Below are positions 28,221 to 37,168 of a DNA stretch of 64,000 bases, in pieces. Under the pieces are notes generated by a model. The model saw only the letters and a list, made by a program, of their open reading frames with translations. It did not search any database and was not told the DNA's origin. Made by a program: the position numbers and the translations under genes. This stretch comes from Paracerasibacillus soli. GTDB taxonomy: Bacteria; Bacillota; Bacilli; Bacillales; Amphibacillaceae. Within the stretch, counting starts at the first letter, position 1, and the number at the start of each line of letters is the position of its first letter. The DNA lies in NCBI RefSeq assembly GCF_034006335.1, contig NZ_JAWDIQ010000003.1. The stretch is one strand, 5' to 3'.

Positions 28221-29179
28221 GTGAAAAATAAAGTTTTGTTAGGTGCTTTGTTATGTTTTATTGCAAGTGTGTCATGGGGGGCGATGTTTCCAGTGGCTAA
28301 TCATGCTTTCCATCACATCGATCCATTTTATTTCACTATTTTCCGATACATTGCTGTAACGGTCATATTAGTTATGATTCTTTTCTGGAAGGAAGGGAAG
28401 GAAGCTTTTCGATTGGAAGGAAAAGGAATGTCCTTGTGGTTTTTCGGGACAATGGCCTTTACTGTTTATAATCTACTCATCTTTTGGGAGAAGACTTATT
28501 AGGTGAACCAGGTGTGATGGTTGCATCTGTCATGGAATCATTAATGCCCATGATTTCGATTGTTATTGTATGGATGCTATACAGAAGACGGCCACACCCC
28601 TTTACTTTGTTATGTGTATTCATCGCTTTTATAGGTGTATCATTTGTGATAACAAAAGGTGACTATGGCGCATTTATTACTGCGACCGGTGACATAATTC
28701 CTACTTTACTTACGCTAATTGCAGTCATTGGTTGGGTTATTTATACAATGGGCGGAAAACAGTTTGCCGGTTGGTCTGCTTTAAGATATTCAACTTTAAG
28801 TTGTTTATTGGGAACGGCAACAGCAGTAATGATTGTCTTGCTTGTTACCCTTACAGGTTATGTGTCCGTGCCGACAATGGCAACACTAAAAATTGTTAGT
28901 CCACATTTATTATTCATGATTGTTTTCCCAGGTGCTATTGCCTTGGTTGGATGGAATGTTGGTGTGGCTATCTTATCACCATTAAACGGGCTATTATTTA
29001 TAAATTTCGTTCCTGTTACAACACTCATCATCTCAATATTTCAAGGACATCAAATTACACCATTCGATTACTGGGGCACCGCGTTTATTATTATCTCACT
29101 GCTCTCAAATAATCTGTTTCTAAGAATGCAAGCCAACAAACACATTTTGAAACATAGGGATGGTTCTCTTGTTTCATGA
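28221..29179 (+). pseudogene. EamA/DMT-family transporter, frameshifted as assembled
   Basis: First frame (93 aa) LLCFIASVSWGAMFPVANHAF...NLLIFW; one added G in the GGG run at 28486-28488 gives FWGEDLLGEPGVMVASVMESLMP and continues to 29179. About ten hydrophobic segments and the two EamA repeats (second: FVITKGDYGAF..., IGWVIYTMGGKQF). A drug/metabolite-type exporter. GTG start 28221 follows GGGGATAGTAAGTT. Divergent LysR neighbour suggests substrate-induced expression. Confidence 0.8.
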
Positions 29180-29231
29180 GATGGTGAATGATAAGGATTG
29201 TTCTTTAGTTTGAAGTGGGTATAAAATGGGG

Positions 29232-29260
29232 TTGACAAAGAAATATGGTACTGTTATATT
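29232..29260 (+). promoter_or_regulatory. Sigma-A promoter of the magnesium transporter leader
   Basis: TTGACA at 29232 and TATATT at 29255 with a 17-bp spacer, about 30 bp before the first M-box. Confidence 0.7.
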
Positions 29261-29287
29261 GAGGTACAAGTTTAACATAATCAAATA

Positions 29288-29458
29288 ATCCTCGTTAGGT
29301 GAGGCTCCTATATGGAGATAAGCTGCTGCCCAGAAACGTCGAGAGACACCAATGGGTCAACAGGAACTATCGACTTAAGGTGGTTTCTAATGTAGCCGGA
29401 GAGCAAAAATTGCTTCATCCATGCCATATAGTGCTAAAACTCTACGATAGAGGTATAT
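29288..29458 (+). ncRNA. M-box (ykoK) magnesium riboswitch, unit 1
   Basis: Contains the conserved M-box blocks GTTAGGTGAGGCTCCTATAT, GCTGCTGCCCAGAAA, CACCAATGGGTCAACAGGAA and CATGCCATATAGTGCTAAA. The aptamer folds compactly when Mg2+ is high and then allows the downstream terminator. Complete, with its own terminator at 29489. Confidence 0.93.
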
Positions 29459-29488
29459 TTCGTCATATATTTTTTAAAATATGATTAA

Positions 29489-29517
29489 ACATCCTTCTTC
29501 GTGGGAGGGTGTTTTTT
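29489..29517 (+). terminator. Riboswitch-controlled terminator 1
   Basis: ACATCCTTC pairs with GGGAGGGTGT around TTCGTG, followed by T6. Expression platform of M-box 1. Confidence 0.8.
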
Positions 29518-29557
29518 GTTGTTAAGCGGTCTATGCTTTTAAGAAGTCATAATCAAA

Positions 29558-29732
29558 TAATCCTCGTTAGGTGAGGCTCCTATATGGAGATAAGCTGCTG
29601 CCCAGAAATGTCGAGAGACACCAATGGGTCAACAGGAACTATCGACTTAAGGTGGTTTCTAATGTAGCCGGAGGGCAAAGTCATTTGCCTCATCCATGCC
29701 ATATAGTGCTAAAACTCTACGATGGAGGTCTA
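29558..29732 (+). ncRNA. M-box (ykoK) magnesium riboswitch, unit 2
   Basis: Second complete M-box, nearly identical to unit 1 through the whole aptamer (GTTAGGTGAGGCTCCTATAT ... CATGCCATATAGTGCTAAA), with a slightly longer P-loop (CAAAGTCATTTGCC for CAAAAATTGC). It lies in the same transcript behind terminator 1 and in front of terminator 2. Confidence 0.93.
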
Positions 29733-29760
29733 TTTCGTCATGTATTGATATTATATGAAA

Positions 29761-29790
29761 AGCACCTTCTTCGTAGGAGGGTGCTTTTTA
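29761..29790 (+). terminator. Riboswitch-controlled terminator 2
   Basis: AGCACCTTC pairs with GGAGGGTGCT around TTCGTA, followed by a T-run. Confidence 0.8.
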
Positions 29791-29849
29791 TATTTTTAGG
29801 ATTGGCGTAGACTCATACCATACTCGGACTTTTTAAGGAGGTGATGGGA

Positions 29850-29957
29850 ATGGAAACTCCCCCAGAATCTGAACCCGTTGATTGTTGGAGGTTGAAAAGA
29901 ACACATTATAGGAAATCCATTTTCCATCACAGTTTGAGTAGGGGAGTGGATAATTGA
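29850..29957 (+). CDS. 35-codon leader ORF, acidic and proline-rich N-terminus
   Basis: An excellent AAGGAGGTGAT lies 5-8 bp before ATG 29850. The product begins METPPESEPVD and continues with a basic CWRLKRTHYRK segment. Its TGA overlaps the AAGGAGGT of mgtE, so the two are translationally coupled. Enteric MgtL leaders begin with a similar Glu/Asp/Pro-rich run followed by basic residues; low Mg2+ destabilises ribosomes on such runs. Presence of the ORF and the site is seen; the regulatory role is inference. Confidence 0.6.
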   Translation: METPPESEPVDCWRLKRTHYRKSIFHHSLSRGVDN

Positions 29958-29972
29958 AGGAGGTCCACGCCA

Positions 29973-30965
29973 ATGCGTAGAGAAAATACTAGGATTTTTG
30001 AAAAAGAAACGACAGGATCATTTATGAATAAGGAATTTATAGCGATTAATGCGTTACTCACAGTTGAGCAAGCGATTTTGTATCTTCGTGAAAATGTGAG
30101 GGATAAAAGAAATATTTATTATGTATATATTATCAATGAACATGATAGATTAATAGGGGCACTATCCATACGAGAATTATTAAGTAAGGATAGTAACCGT
30201 CTAGTTTCAGAAGTAAAGGTGTCAAAGATCATTTTTTTTAAAACAGATATCGATCAAGAAGAGGCGGTAAAAGTTTTCCGTGATACAGATCTAGTTTCTA
30301 TCCCGGTTGTAAATGAAAATGGGAAACTTATTGGAGTTGTTCATGTGGAAGATATTTTAGATGTTATGCAACAAGAAGCAACAGAAGATTTTCATAGAAT
30401 GGCACCTGTTTCACAAAAATTAGATGGTGGGCTTATAGAATCTACAATTGGAGCGCTTTATCGAAAAAGAATTGTTTGGCTAATCATTCTTGTATTTATA
30501 AACGTTTTTTCTGGAGCAGGAATCGCACATTTTCAGGATGTTATCGAAGCAAATATAGCACTTGTTTTTTTCTTGCCATTACTTGTAGATAGTGGTGGAA
30601 ATGCTGGTTCTCAGTCGTCCACTCTCGTTATTCGTGCGATGGCAACAGGTGATATCCATTTAAAGGATTGGTTTAGAATGTTTACGAAGGAAGTTGTTTT
30701 GTCCATGGCAATGGGCTTTACGATGGCTCTAGCCGTATCAGCTGTAGGACTTATGAGAGGTGGAGTTACCATTGCTATTGTTGTCTCAATAACAATGGTA
30801 TGCATTGTCGTAGTAGGAAGCCTCGTTGGTATGTCTTTACCATTTATTTTCAGAAGGCTTAAATTAGACCCTGCGACTGCAAGTGCACCACTTATAACAT
30901 CAATTTGTGACATTACCGGAGTACTTATATACTTCGGAATCGCCAACAAACTATTAAATTTATAA
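29973..30965 (+). CDS. mgtE: MgtE magnesium transporter, N-domain-less form
   Basis: 330 residues against about 450 for typical MgtE: the superhelical N domain is missing. A CBS pair is present (IINEHDRLIGALSIRELL and PVVNENGKLIGVVHVEDILD), then the transmembrane domain with PLLVDSGGNAGSQSSTLVIRA and DPATASAPLITSICDITGVL, which holds the pore aspartate. Imports Mg2+ (or possibly related divalent ions), gated by the CBS domains. Start ATG 29973 has AAGGAGGT 9 bp upstream. Preceded by tandem M-boxes and a leader ORF, which confirms the ion. Confidence 0.93.
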   Translation: MRRENTRIFEKETTGSFMNKEFIAINALLTVEQAILYLRENVRDKRNIYYVYIINEHDRLIGALSIRELLSKDSNRLVSEVKVSKIIFFKTDIDQEEAVKVFRDTDLVSIPVVNENGKLIGVVHVEDILDVMQQEATEDFHRMAPVSQKLDGGLIESTIGALYRKRIVWLIILVFINVFSGAGIAHFQDVIEANIALVFFLPLLVDSGGNAGSQSSTLVIRAMATGDIHLKDWFRMFTKEVVLSMAMGFTMALAVSAVGLMRGGVTIAIVVSITMVCIVVVGSLVGMSLPFIFRRLKLDPATASAPLITSICDITGVLIYFGIANKLLNL

Positions 30966-30985
30966 GAGACATAGGGACGGAAGAG

Positions 30986-31047
30986 ACATGGGACGGTTCT
31001 CCTGTTTCATCCTCTCATGAAACAGGAGAACCGTCCCCATGTTTCAT
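30986..31047. terminator. Long palindromic repeat between mgtE and calY (bidirectional terminator)
   Basis: GACGGTTCTCCTGTTTCAT and its perfect complement ATGAAACAGGAGAACCGTC flank a 6-base loop, with extra pairing outside (CATGGG/CCCCATG). Partial copies of GGGACGGTTCTC occur at 29159 and 57110. It lies between convergent genes. Confidence 0.75.
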
Positions 31048-31048
31048 A

Positions 31049-31717
31049 TTAGTACTGGGCGCCGTTGTCTGTTTGTTTGGCTTGTACTTTAAATTCTGCG
31101 TTATACTGGACGCCTTGGTAGTCATTGCCGGCATTTTCATTCAGTTTCACACCGAAGACGATATCAATGTACTCATCGGATGCTAACTGCCAGAATTCAT
31201 CGCCATCACCTAAGGTAATCGTTTCACTAGCATTATTTCCGTTTAACTTATGGATGTTACCATCTGTTAGTATGCCCATTACTACTTGGACGTCTGGATC
31301 AACTGCAGATGGGGCAACTGGATTGGTAATCCCCTCTAATAACTTCTCCAATTCATATATTTGATCTTCCAGCACGCTTTCATCAGGTTTTCCCTTGTAC
31401 TTATATGCAGTGTAGCCGACGGTGTACGGATTGATATCTATATCCTTATTGATCTGATGTGTATAAGTTGCTCTTAAAATTTGGTCTAAATCACCAGTAT
31501 TCTCAACAGTTTGACTTTCACTAAATAATAATTGGGATGGTGCAAATTGCTCATGGTCAAATAATTGACCCATTTCTCCCAATGAGAAAGTTCCATTTAC
31601 AAGCGTTCCTGTTGCCGAAGTCTCAGCTGTAAACCATGAATATGTGCCAAATCCGGCACCGATTGTTAATGTTCCTGCTAATGCTGTTCCTAGTAAAACC
31701 TTCTTCCACTTTTTCAT
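31049..31717 (-). CDS. CalY/TasA-family secreted protein (camelysin-like), copy 1
   Basis: 222 residues with a SipW-type signal region: KVLLGTALAGTLTIGAGFGTYSWFTAETSATGT, followed by LVNGTFSLG, VENTGDLDQILRATY and GDEFWQLASDEYIDIVFGV. This family forms biofilm fibres or acts as cell-surface metalloprotease-like camelysin in Bacillus. Its processing enzyme sipW is 120 bp upstream in the same orientation. TapA is not present. Exported and probably extracellular. Confidence 0.85.
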   Translation of the reverse strand: MKKWKKVLLGTALAGTLTIGAGFGTYSWFTAETSATGTLVNGTFSLGEMGQLFDHEQFAPSQLLFSESQTVENTGDLDQILRATYTHQINKDIDINPYTVGYTAYKYKGKPDESVLEDQIYELEKLLEGITNPVAPSAVDPDVQVVMGILTDGNIHKLNGNNASETITLGDGDEFWQLASDEYIDIVFGVKLNENAGNDYQGVQYNAEFKVQAKQTDNGAQY

Positions 31718-31837
31718 TTTTATCTCCCCTTTAATTTTTTAACTTCCGACGAAAAATTCAAATATAATGCTTCTGTATATTTCTTGTTAGCTCTAAATAT
31801 CCATATCTCCAGTCACCTTCAGCTCCTCTCCGTTCCT

Positions 31838-32386
31838 TCATGTACCAGTTCCTTCCTTTTCATTCTTCGTCAATCCTAGCCATTTAAAAATTTGGATATT
31901 TGCTAGTATTAATAGAGGGGCTAGTACAAAGAGGGAAAAACCGACTGGCCCGGACATGAAATTTGCAACATAACCTACTTTTGGGATGACAAACTGGACA
32001 ACACCAACTATTTGCTCTTTAGATATCAATAAATCATCCGCAATATGATTGTTATCTCCTTTTGTGCTATAAACTTCCATCCCGTTCACTATTTCTGAAT
32101 CCACGACTCTGTGTGTAACCAAAATTCCCTCAGGATGCTTAAACGTTACTACTTCATTTACTTGTGGTTCCTTATCCTTATGAATGATGACAATATCGCC
32201 GACTTGAAATGCGGGTTTCATAGAGTTTGATAAGATGGTAAGTGGTTTGTAACCAACAATACTTGGAAATCTGTCTACATCGCCTTTTGCATAGAAAAAG
32301 AACATTAAAATGATACAACAAATGATAAATAAACTAGTAAAGAAAATGGTGTTCACAACTTTTAATCTGCTTTTCATTGTTGTCAT
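31838..32386 (-). CDS. sipW: Signal peptidase I, SipW (ER type), copy 1
   Basis: 182 residues with N- and C-terminal hydrophobic segments. The ER-type Ser/His/Asp arrangement is visible: Ser55 in ILSNSMKPAF, His92 in VTHRVVD, and Asp111 in STKGDNNHI. No lysine general base, as expected for SipW. It processes the CalY-like product of the next gene and starts the operon. Confidence 0.9.
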   Translation of the reverse strand: MTTMKSRLKVVNTIFFTSLFIICCIILMFFFYAKGDVDRFPSIVGYKPLTILSNSMKPAFQVGDIVIIHKDKEPQVNEVVTFKHPEGILVTHRVVDSEIVNGMEVYSTKGDNNHIADDLLISKEQIVGVVQFVIPKVGYVANFMSGPVGFSLFVLAPLLILANIQIFKWLGLTKNEKEGTGT

Positions 32387-32819
32387 CCTTCTTTTGGATT
32401 GCTTATTATTTTTATTTAGTATCGTTATCTTGATTAGTTATCCAAAGTGGCTACACCATCTACTGAAGTTATCTTGTATAGAAATAATACGAGTTACTTA
32501 TTAATTCAGAATCCGAAGTAGCATGATAAACGGAAGTAAGGAAAGTAACGAAAACACCTATCTTCTCTATCATTATATTAATGTTTCAATGATTCAGCTA
32601 TTGGGGTTTTTAAGGGTGAAAGGAATGGGTCATAGGTATGGTTGTTTTGTCGCTTTTTTAATATATTTGTTAGAAAATGCGCTTTATTGTACGATGTTAG
32701 ACTTTCGGCACGGGACGGAAGTACTCTATAATTTGGGGTTATGAAATATTAGCAGGATAACTACTAAACTATATCGAATTAACACTACTGTACTTCATTA
32801 ATAGAGAGGATGGTAGGTT
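32387..32819. other. Intergenic between divergent sipW and the S8 protease gene
   Basis: About 430 bp. A short plus-strand frame at 32523-32744 has no family signature and I do not call it a gene. AGAGAGGATGG before ATG 32820 is the protease's ribosome site. Confidence 0.35.
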
Positions 32820-35800
32820 ATGAGGGGAAAGAAGTTCATTCCTTTAAATGTGTTAACAATCTTTACTTTGCTTTTATCGTTGTTTTTTTCATCGTCCGCA
32901 TTTGGAGAAGAAAGCAACAAATCTGCAATCTCGGATATTATAGCTCAGCAGGGACAAGAGCTTTTAATTGAGGAAAGAAAAAATGCAGCAGAAGATTTAA
33001 AAGAAAAGTTTGGCTATGGCGGAATAGACAACGGGCAGTCGAAGGCGTATAAGCCGGATGAAAATGTAAGAGTTATCGTTGAAGTTGCCCAGCCTAAAGC
33101 GATGAAAAAAGCGAGCCAAAAGGAAAAGAAACAGCAAATGAAGAAGGTGCAAGATCAAGTTATCAATGGAATTCAAAAGATGAGATCAAAGAGTGAGGTG
33201 CGCCACCGCTTTTTTGAAGGTGTAAATGGATTTAGTATGGAAACGGAATATCAAAACTTGAAACAAATTGAGGCGCAACCTCATGTTGTTGGCGTACATA
33301 TTGCCAAAACGTTTAAAGCCGCATTGAATGCAAGTAAAGATCTTGTGCAAGCAAAGGAAACGTGGGAAAAATATGGACTTCGTGGAGAAGGACTTTTGGT
33401 GGCAGTCGTAGATTCAGGATTGGATTACACCCACCAAGACATGACACTATCCGATAATGGAAAGGAACAGGCGAAGTGGACAGTGTCTTCCATCCAGCCT
33501 ATATTGGATGAAACTGAAGTAAATGATAAGTGGTACTCCGACAAAGTACCTTCAGGCTACGACTGGGCAGATATGAATGATGATGTGATTCCAAAGGATA
33601 ACGCTCATGGTATGCATGTTGCTGGTATAGTTGGAGCTAATGGAGATGAGTCAAACGGGGAGTAATTGGTGTAGCCCCTGATGTGCAGTTGTTGGCTGAA
33701 AAGGTATTTTCAGACGGAAGTGGTTCGGCATATGAAGACGATATTATCGCAGGCATTGAACATGCTGTGGAATTGGAGGCGGATGTCATCAACTTAAGCC
33801 TAGGAATTGATGCTGGCTTCGTTGGTGAGGAAGATGATCCAATTCAAAAAACAATTAGACAAGCAACCGAAAAAGGGGCTTTAGTTGTTGCAGCGGCTGG
33901 GAATGCCTATTATAGTACAAAAAATAACTTATTGGAGACAGCACAAAAGCCATATGCAAGCAACCCAGATATTGGTGTCGTTGGAGCACCTGGGGTAAGC
34001 CCATATGCTTTATCTGTTGCATCCTATGAAAATGATCAAATTCGCTATGGAACTTTGAATCTATCAGATGGCAATGAGCTTCCTTACGCTGATCAAACTT
34101 ATTTTAATTTTAAACTTCATCAAACACTTGATGCAAACACAGCTTATGATTTAGTTTATGGCGGTGAAGGTAGAGACACGGATTTGAAAGATTTGGACGT
34201 AGATGGGAAAGTCGTTATGATACAACCCGAATTACCATATGCTAGCTATGCATATGCACAGTTTGCCGCGGAGAGAAAGGGAGCAAAGGCAATTATTATT
34301 GTTCCGCATGATTCCATGGAGGATTTTCCAACATTGAATTTAAGTGCATACACTATCCCGGCTGCGACAACAAATAAAGAAGTTGGGGAGCAAGTAATCG
34401 AGGAACTTGAAAAAGGTGAGCATCTGTCCATTCAGTTAGCAGATGGTGTCTGGCTTGAGAATGCGAATAAAGATGAAATGTCGAACTTTTCATCGATAGG
34501 TGCACCACATACACTCGATTTTAAACAGAGATTGCTGCACCAGGAGGTAATATTTATTCTACTGTATCTGGGAATGATTATGAGTTGATGAGTGGAACAT
34601 CCATGGCATCGCCAAGTGTTGCTGGTGGAGCGGCACTAGTTCTTCAATCACTTTACGAAAAGGGATTGGACAAAACAGAGGATGCAGCCTTACAAGCTAA
34701 AATTGCCTTAATGAATACAAGTAAGATTGTGAATCAGCCTGGAACAACCATTCCATATTCACCAAGGAAACAGGGTGCAGGTCTGATGCAAATTAATGAT
34801 GCCATTCAAACACCAGTACTAGTAAAAGATCAGAATGCTCCACTTGAAGAAGGTGGCTCTGTAGCTTTAAAAGAAATAAAGGGTAATACAGCTCAATTTT
34901 TATTAGATATCGAAGCACTTTCTGATCAAAAGTTAGAGTACGATGTATATGTAGATGTACTTACAGACGAAACAGAAACGATGGAGTTCGATTTAAATGG
35001 TGATGGAAAAGTGGATGAATCTCATGAATACCTCACCCTTCATACGAAACGAGTAGAAGGTGCAACGGTCATGGTAAATGGTAGTATTGCAAGCCATGAT
35101 AAAGGAGCAAAAGTTTTAGTTACGCCAAATAACAATGTAAAGCTATACGTAAACATCTTTTTACCGAACAATATGAAGAAAAATAGTTTTGTTGAGGGGT
35201 ATGTCCGTCTTGTACCTAAAGATCCAAAGCAGAGCCCGGAACTAACAATTCCATACATGGGCTTTTATGGTGAATGGGATGCACAGCCTAATATCGATCC
35301 TTCACCATGGGAGGATGAGCACTTTTTAGGCTTCACTGTATTATGGGATGATATGACAGACCTTCCGCTAGGTTTTAACTTGGAAACAGGAGATTTTGAT
35401 ATAGAGAAAATTGCGATATCGTCGCTTTCAGCAGCACCAGGTGTTTATTCAACCTTTACAGCATTAAGAAATTTAGAAAAAACAGAAATGTATATTGAAG
35501 ATAAACAAGGGAAGAAATTACTTGAACTTGGGGATTTTAGTGAGTTTACAGGCGTTCCATGGAAATTCAGCAAAAATATTTTGCCATATGAAGATAATTT
35601 CTACGGCGGTTATCTATGGGAAGTAGCAGATGACGAAGGTAATTTTGTTCCGGATGAGGATTATCAATATGTCATAGAGTCGACATTAGATTATGAAGGA
35701 GCGAAACCACAGGTTGTTAAAATGCCTATTAAGGTAGATTCCATTGCGCCATCTATACGTGACATTCAAGTAGAACCAAAAGATGGCAAATATGAAATAA

Positions 35801-36300
35801 GTTTTAAGGCTGAAGATAATAAAAACGGAAGCGGTTATTATGGTGCTTTACTTTATATTGATGGTCAATATACACCTCTAGATCCTGGGAAAAAGTCACA
35901 CATAGTTGATACAGAGCCAACAAGCGTCATTGTCATGGCGCAGGATTATGCTTATAATACAAGCATTGAAGTATGGGGCGATCCTTCATATGTCGATCAG
36001 TACATACTTGTGTCATGGTTCACTGCATACGGAACAGCTGGAGTAAATGAGGATAACCCGCTTGAGATTATGGGCTTTGCAGCAAATCGTTTAAAATGGA
36101 CAGTCGTAATTGAGGACAGTGAAGGAAACCAAATTGACAGCTTCATTGAAGAAAGACAGCATTCATTACGAACAACTTGGACCCCTAAGTCGGATGTACC
36201 AGATGGTCAATATAAAGCTTATGCCATCGTAGAGGATGCAGAAGGGTTTAAGGTAACAACGGAGGAAATTCCATTTAAGATTACTCGTTCAGAAAAGTAA
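32820..36300 (+). pseudogene. Vpr-like subtilisin (S8) protease, two frameshifts as assembled
   Basis: Signal peptide (LTIFTLLLSLFFSSSAFG), an I9-type propeptide (VRVIVEVAQPK, FFEGVNGFSM), then catalytic Asp in VAVVDSGLDYTH (about residue 197), His in AHGMHVAGIVGA (263), an inserted PA domain (AAERKGAKAIIIVPH), and Ser in MSGTSMASPSVAGG (about 593), followed by C-terminal beta domains. Frames break at 33658 (one G lost in NGGVIGVAP) and near 34535 (one C lost in KPEIAAPGG). Joined length about 1160 aa. An extracellular serine protease. Both breaks are in short homopolymers; likely functional. Confidence 0.88.
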
Positions 36301-36359
36301 AAGGTGTAGCAATCAGCAGACGGATGTGAAGACATTTGTCTGCTGATTCTTTTTGAAAA

Positions 36360-36476
36360 AGTAATAATTATAGACGGTGTTCGTGTCGGCATGATGAATT
36401 CATTGCCTTTTAATGCCACCCCCTGATCACCAGCTTTTGCTGCCCCAATGGAAGCATTTAATGAAAGTAATTTCAT
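36360..36476 (-). pseudogene. Fragment of a methyl-accepting signalling domain
   Basis: The minus strand reads MKLLSLNASIGAAKAGDQG, the hairpin signature of the MCP cytoplasmic domain (NLLALNAAIEAARAGE in intact proteins), but GKGFAVVA is not matched afterwards and the frame is lost. Under 40 codons remain. A scar near the functional MCP at 37169, on the opposite strand. Confidence 0.5.
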
Positions 36477-36829
36477 CTCATGAGCAAAATACTATTAATA
36501 AAATCAATTACTCATTTCATTGCATCTATTAAATATACATAATCACTATCTTTTTTCGTTAATTGCACTAGTTTCATGTTTTCAAGATTATTGTTTGGCA
36601 TATGTGAAGCGGGATGTCTTTTTTTGTAAAATCATGAATATGTATACGGTTATTTTTCCCGAATCTAAGCTTTGTAATCATGATGCTACCCCCATATCAT
36701 CAATACCTAATTGTCGAATAGTAAAAAAAGAAGTAAAAACACCTCTGGATTAGTACTTTATACCTATGGTAAACTTAATCTTTGTAAAGAATAAAACTGT
36801 CGCTCTATAAAAATAGCAAAGGTAGGTAA
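36477..36829. other. Intergenic, nothing recognised
   Basis: AT-rich; no ORF with a ribosome site and no structured RNA seen. Confidence 0.3.
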
Positions 36830-37021
36830 ATGAATAACAATAGGGACAGGCAAACCAGCAAATGGTTATTGGTATTAATCGCAACTTATTTAGTTGCAAG
36901 CCTCTACTTTAGGAATTTTAGAGGTTTAAGAATGATAAGTGGGGATCTATCGCCAGTAACAATTAGAAGGGGTAGTGTGAAAACCCTATCGATTGAAGTT
37001 TTACTTTATGCGACAATATAG
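36830..37021 (+). CDS. Small hypothetical membrane peptide, doubtful
   Basis: 63 residues behind AAAGGTAGGTAA. One hydrophobic segment (WLLVLIATYLVASLYF). The C-terminal half is basic and lacks features. Real expression is uncertain. Confidence 0.35.
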   Translation: MNNNRDRQTSKWLLVLIATYLVASLYFRNFRGLRMISGDLSPVTIRRGSVKTLSIEVLLYATI

Positions 37022-37035
37022 CCTGAATTGTTTAT

Positions 37036-37062
37036 TAAGAAAGGCGCGAATTTTGTCGATAA
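37036..37062 (+). promoter_or_regulatory. Candidate sigma-D (motility) promoter
   Basis: TAAG, a 15-bp spacer, then GTCGATAA, close to the TAAA-N15-GCCGATAT consensus of the Bacillus flagellar sigma factor. About 105 bp before the MCP start. Confidence 0.4.
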
Positions 37063-37168
37063 ATATAGTAATGACTTTTTTTATATAGAAAGGGGATACA
37101 TTCTTTTAAAAAATGAATATGACTTTCAACTGAAATATTGAGCAGAATTTGAAATTAGGGGTGTTTAC

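Noticed and set aside
29299..29810. Two similar short ORFs (about 61 and 79 codons) in the mgtE leader
   Set aside because: They lie entirely inside the two M-box riboswitches; their similarity comes from the duplicated RNA, and neither has a ribosome site.
32523..32744. 73-codon ORF upstream of the S8 protease
   Set aside because: No ribosome site, no family resemblance, and atypical composition for a coding sequence.
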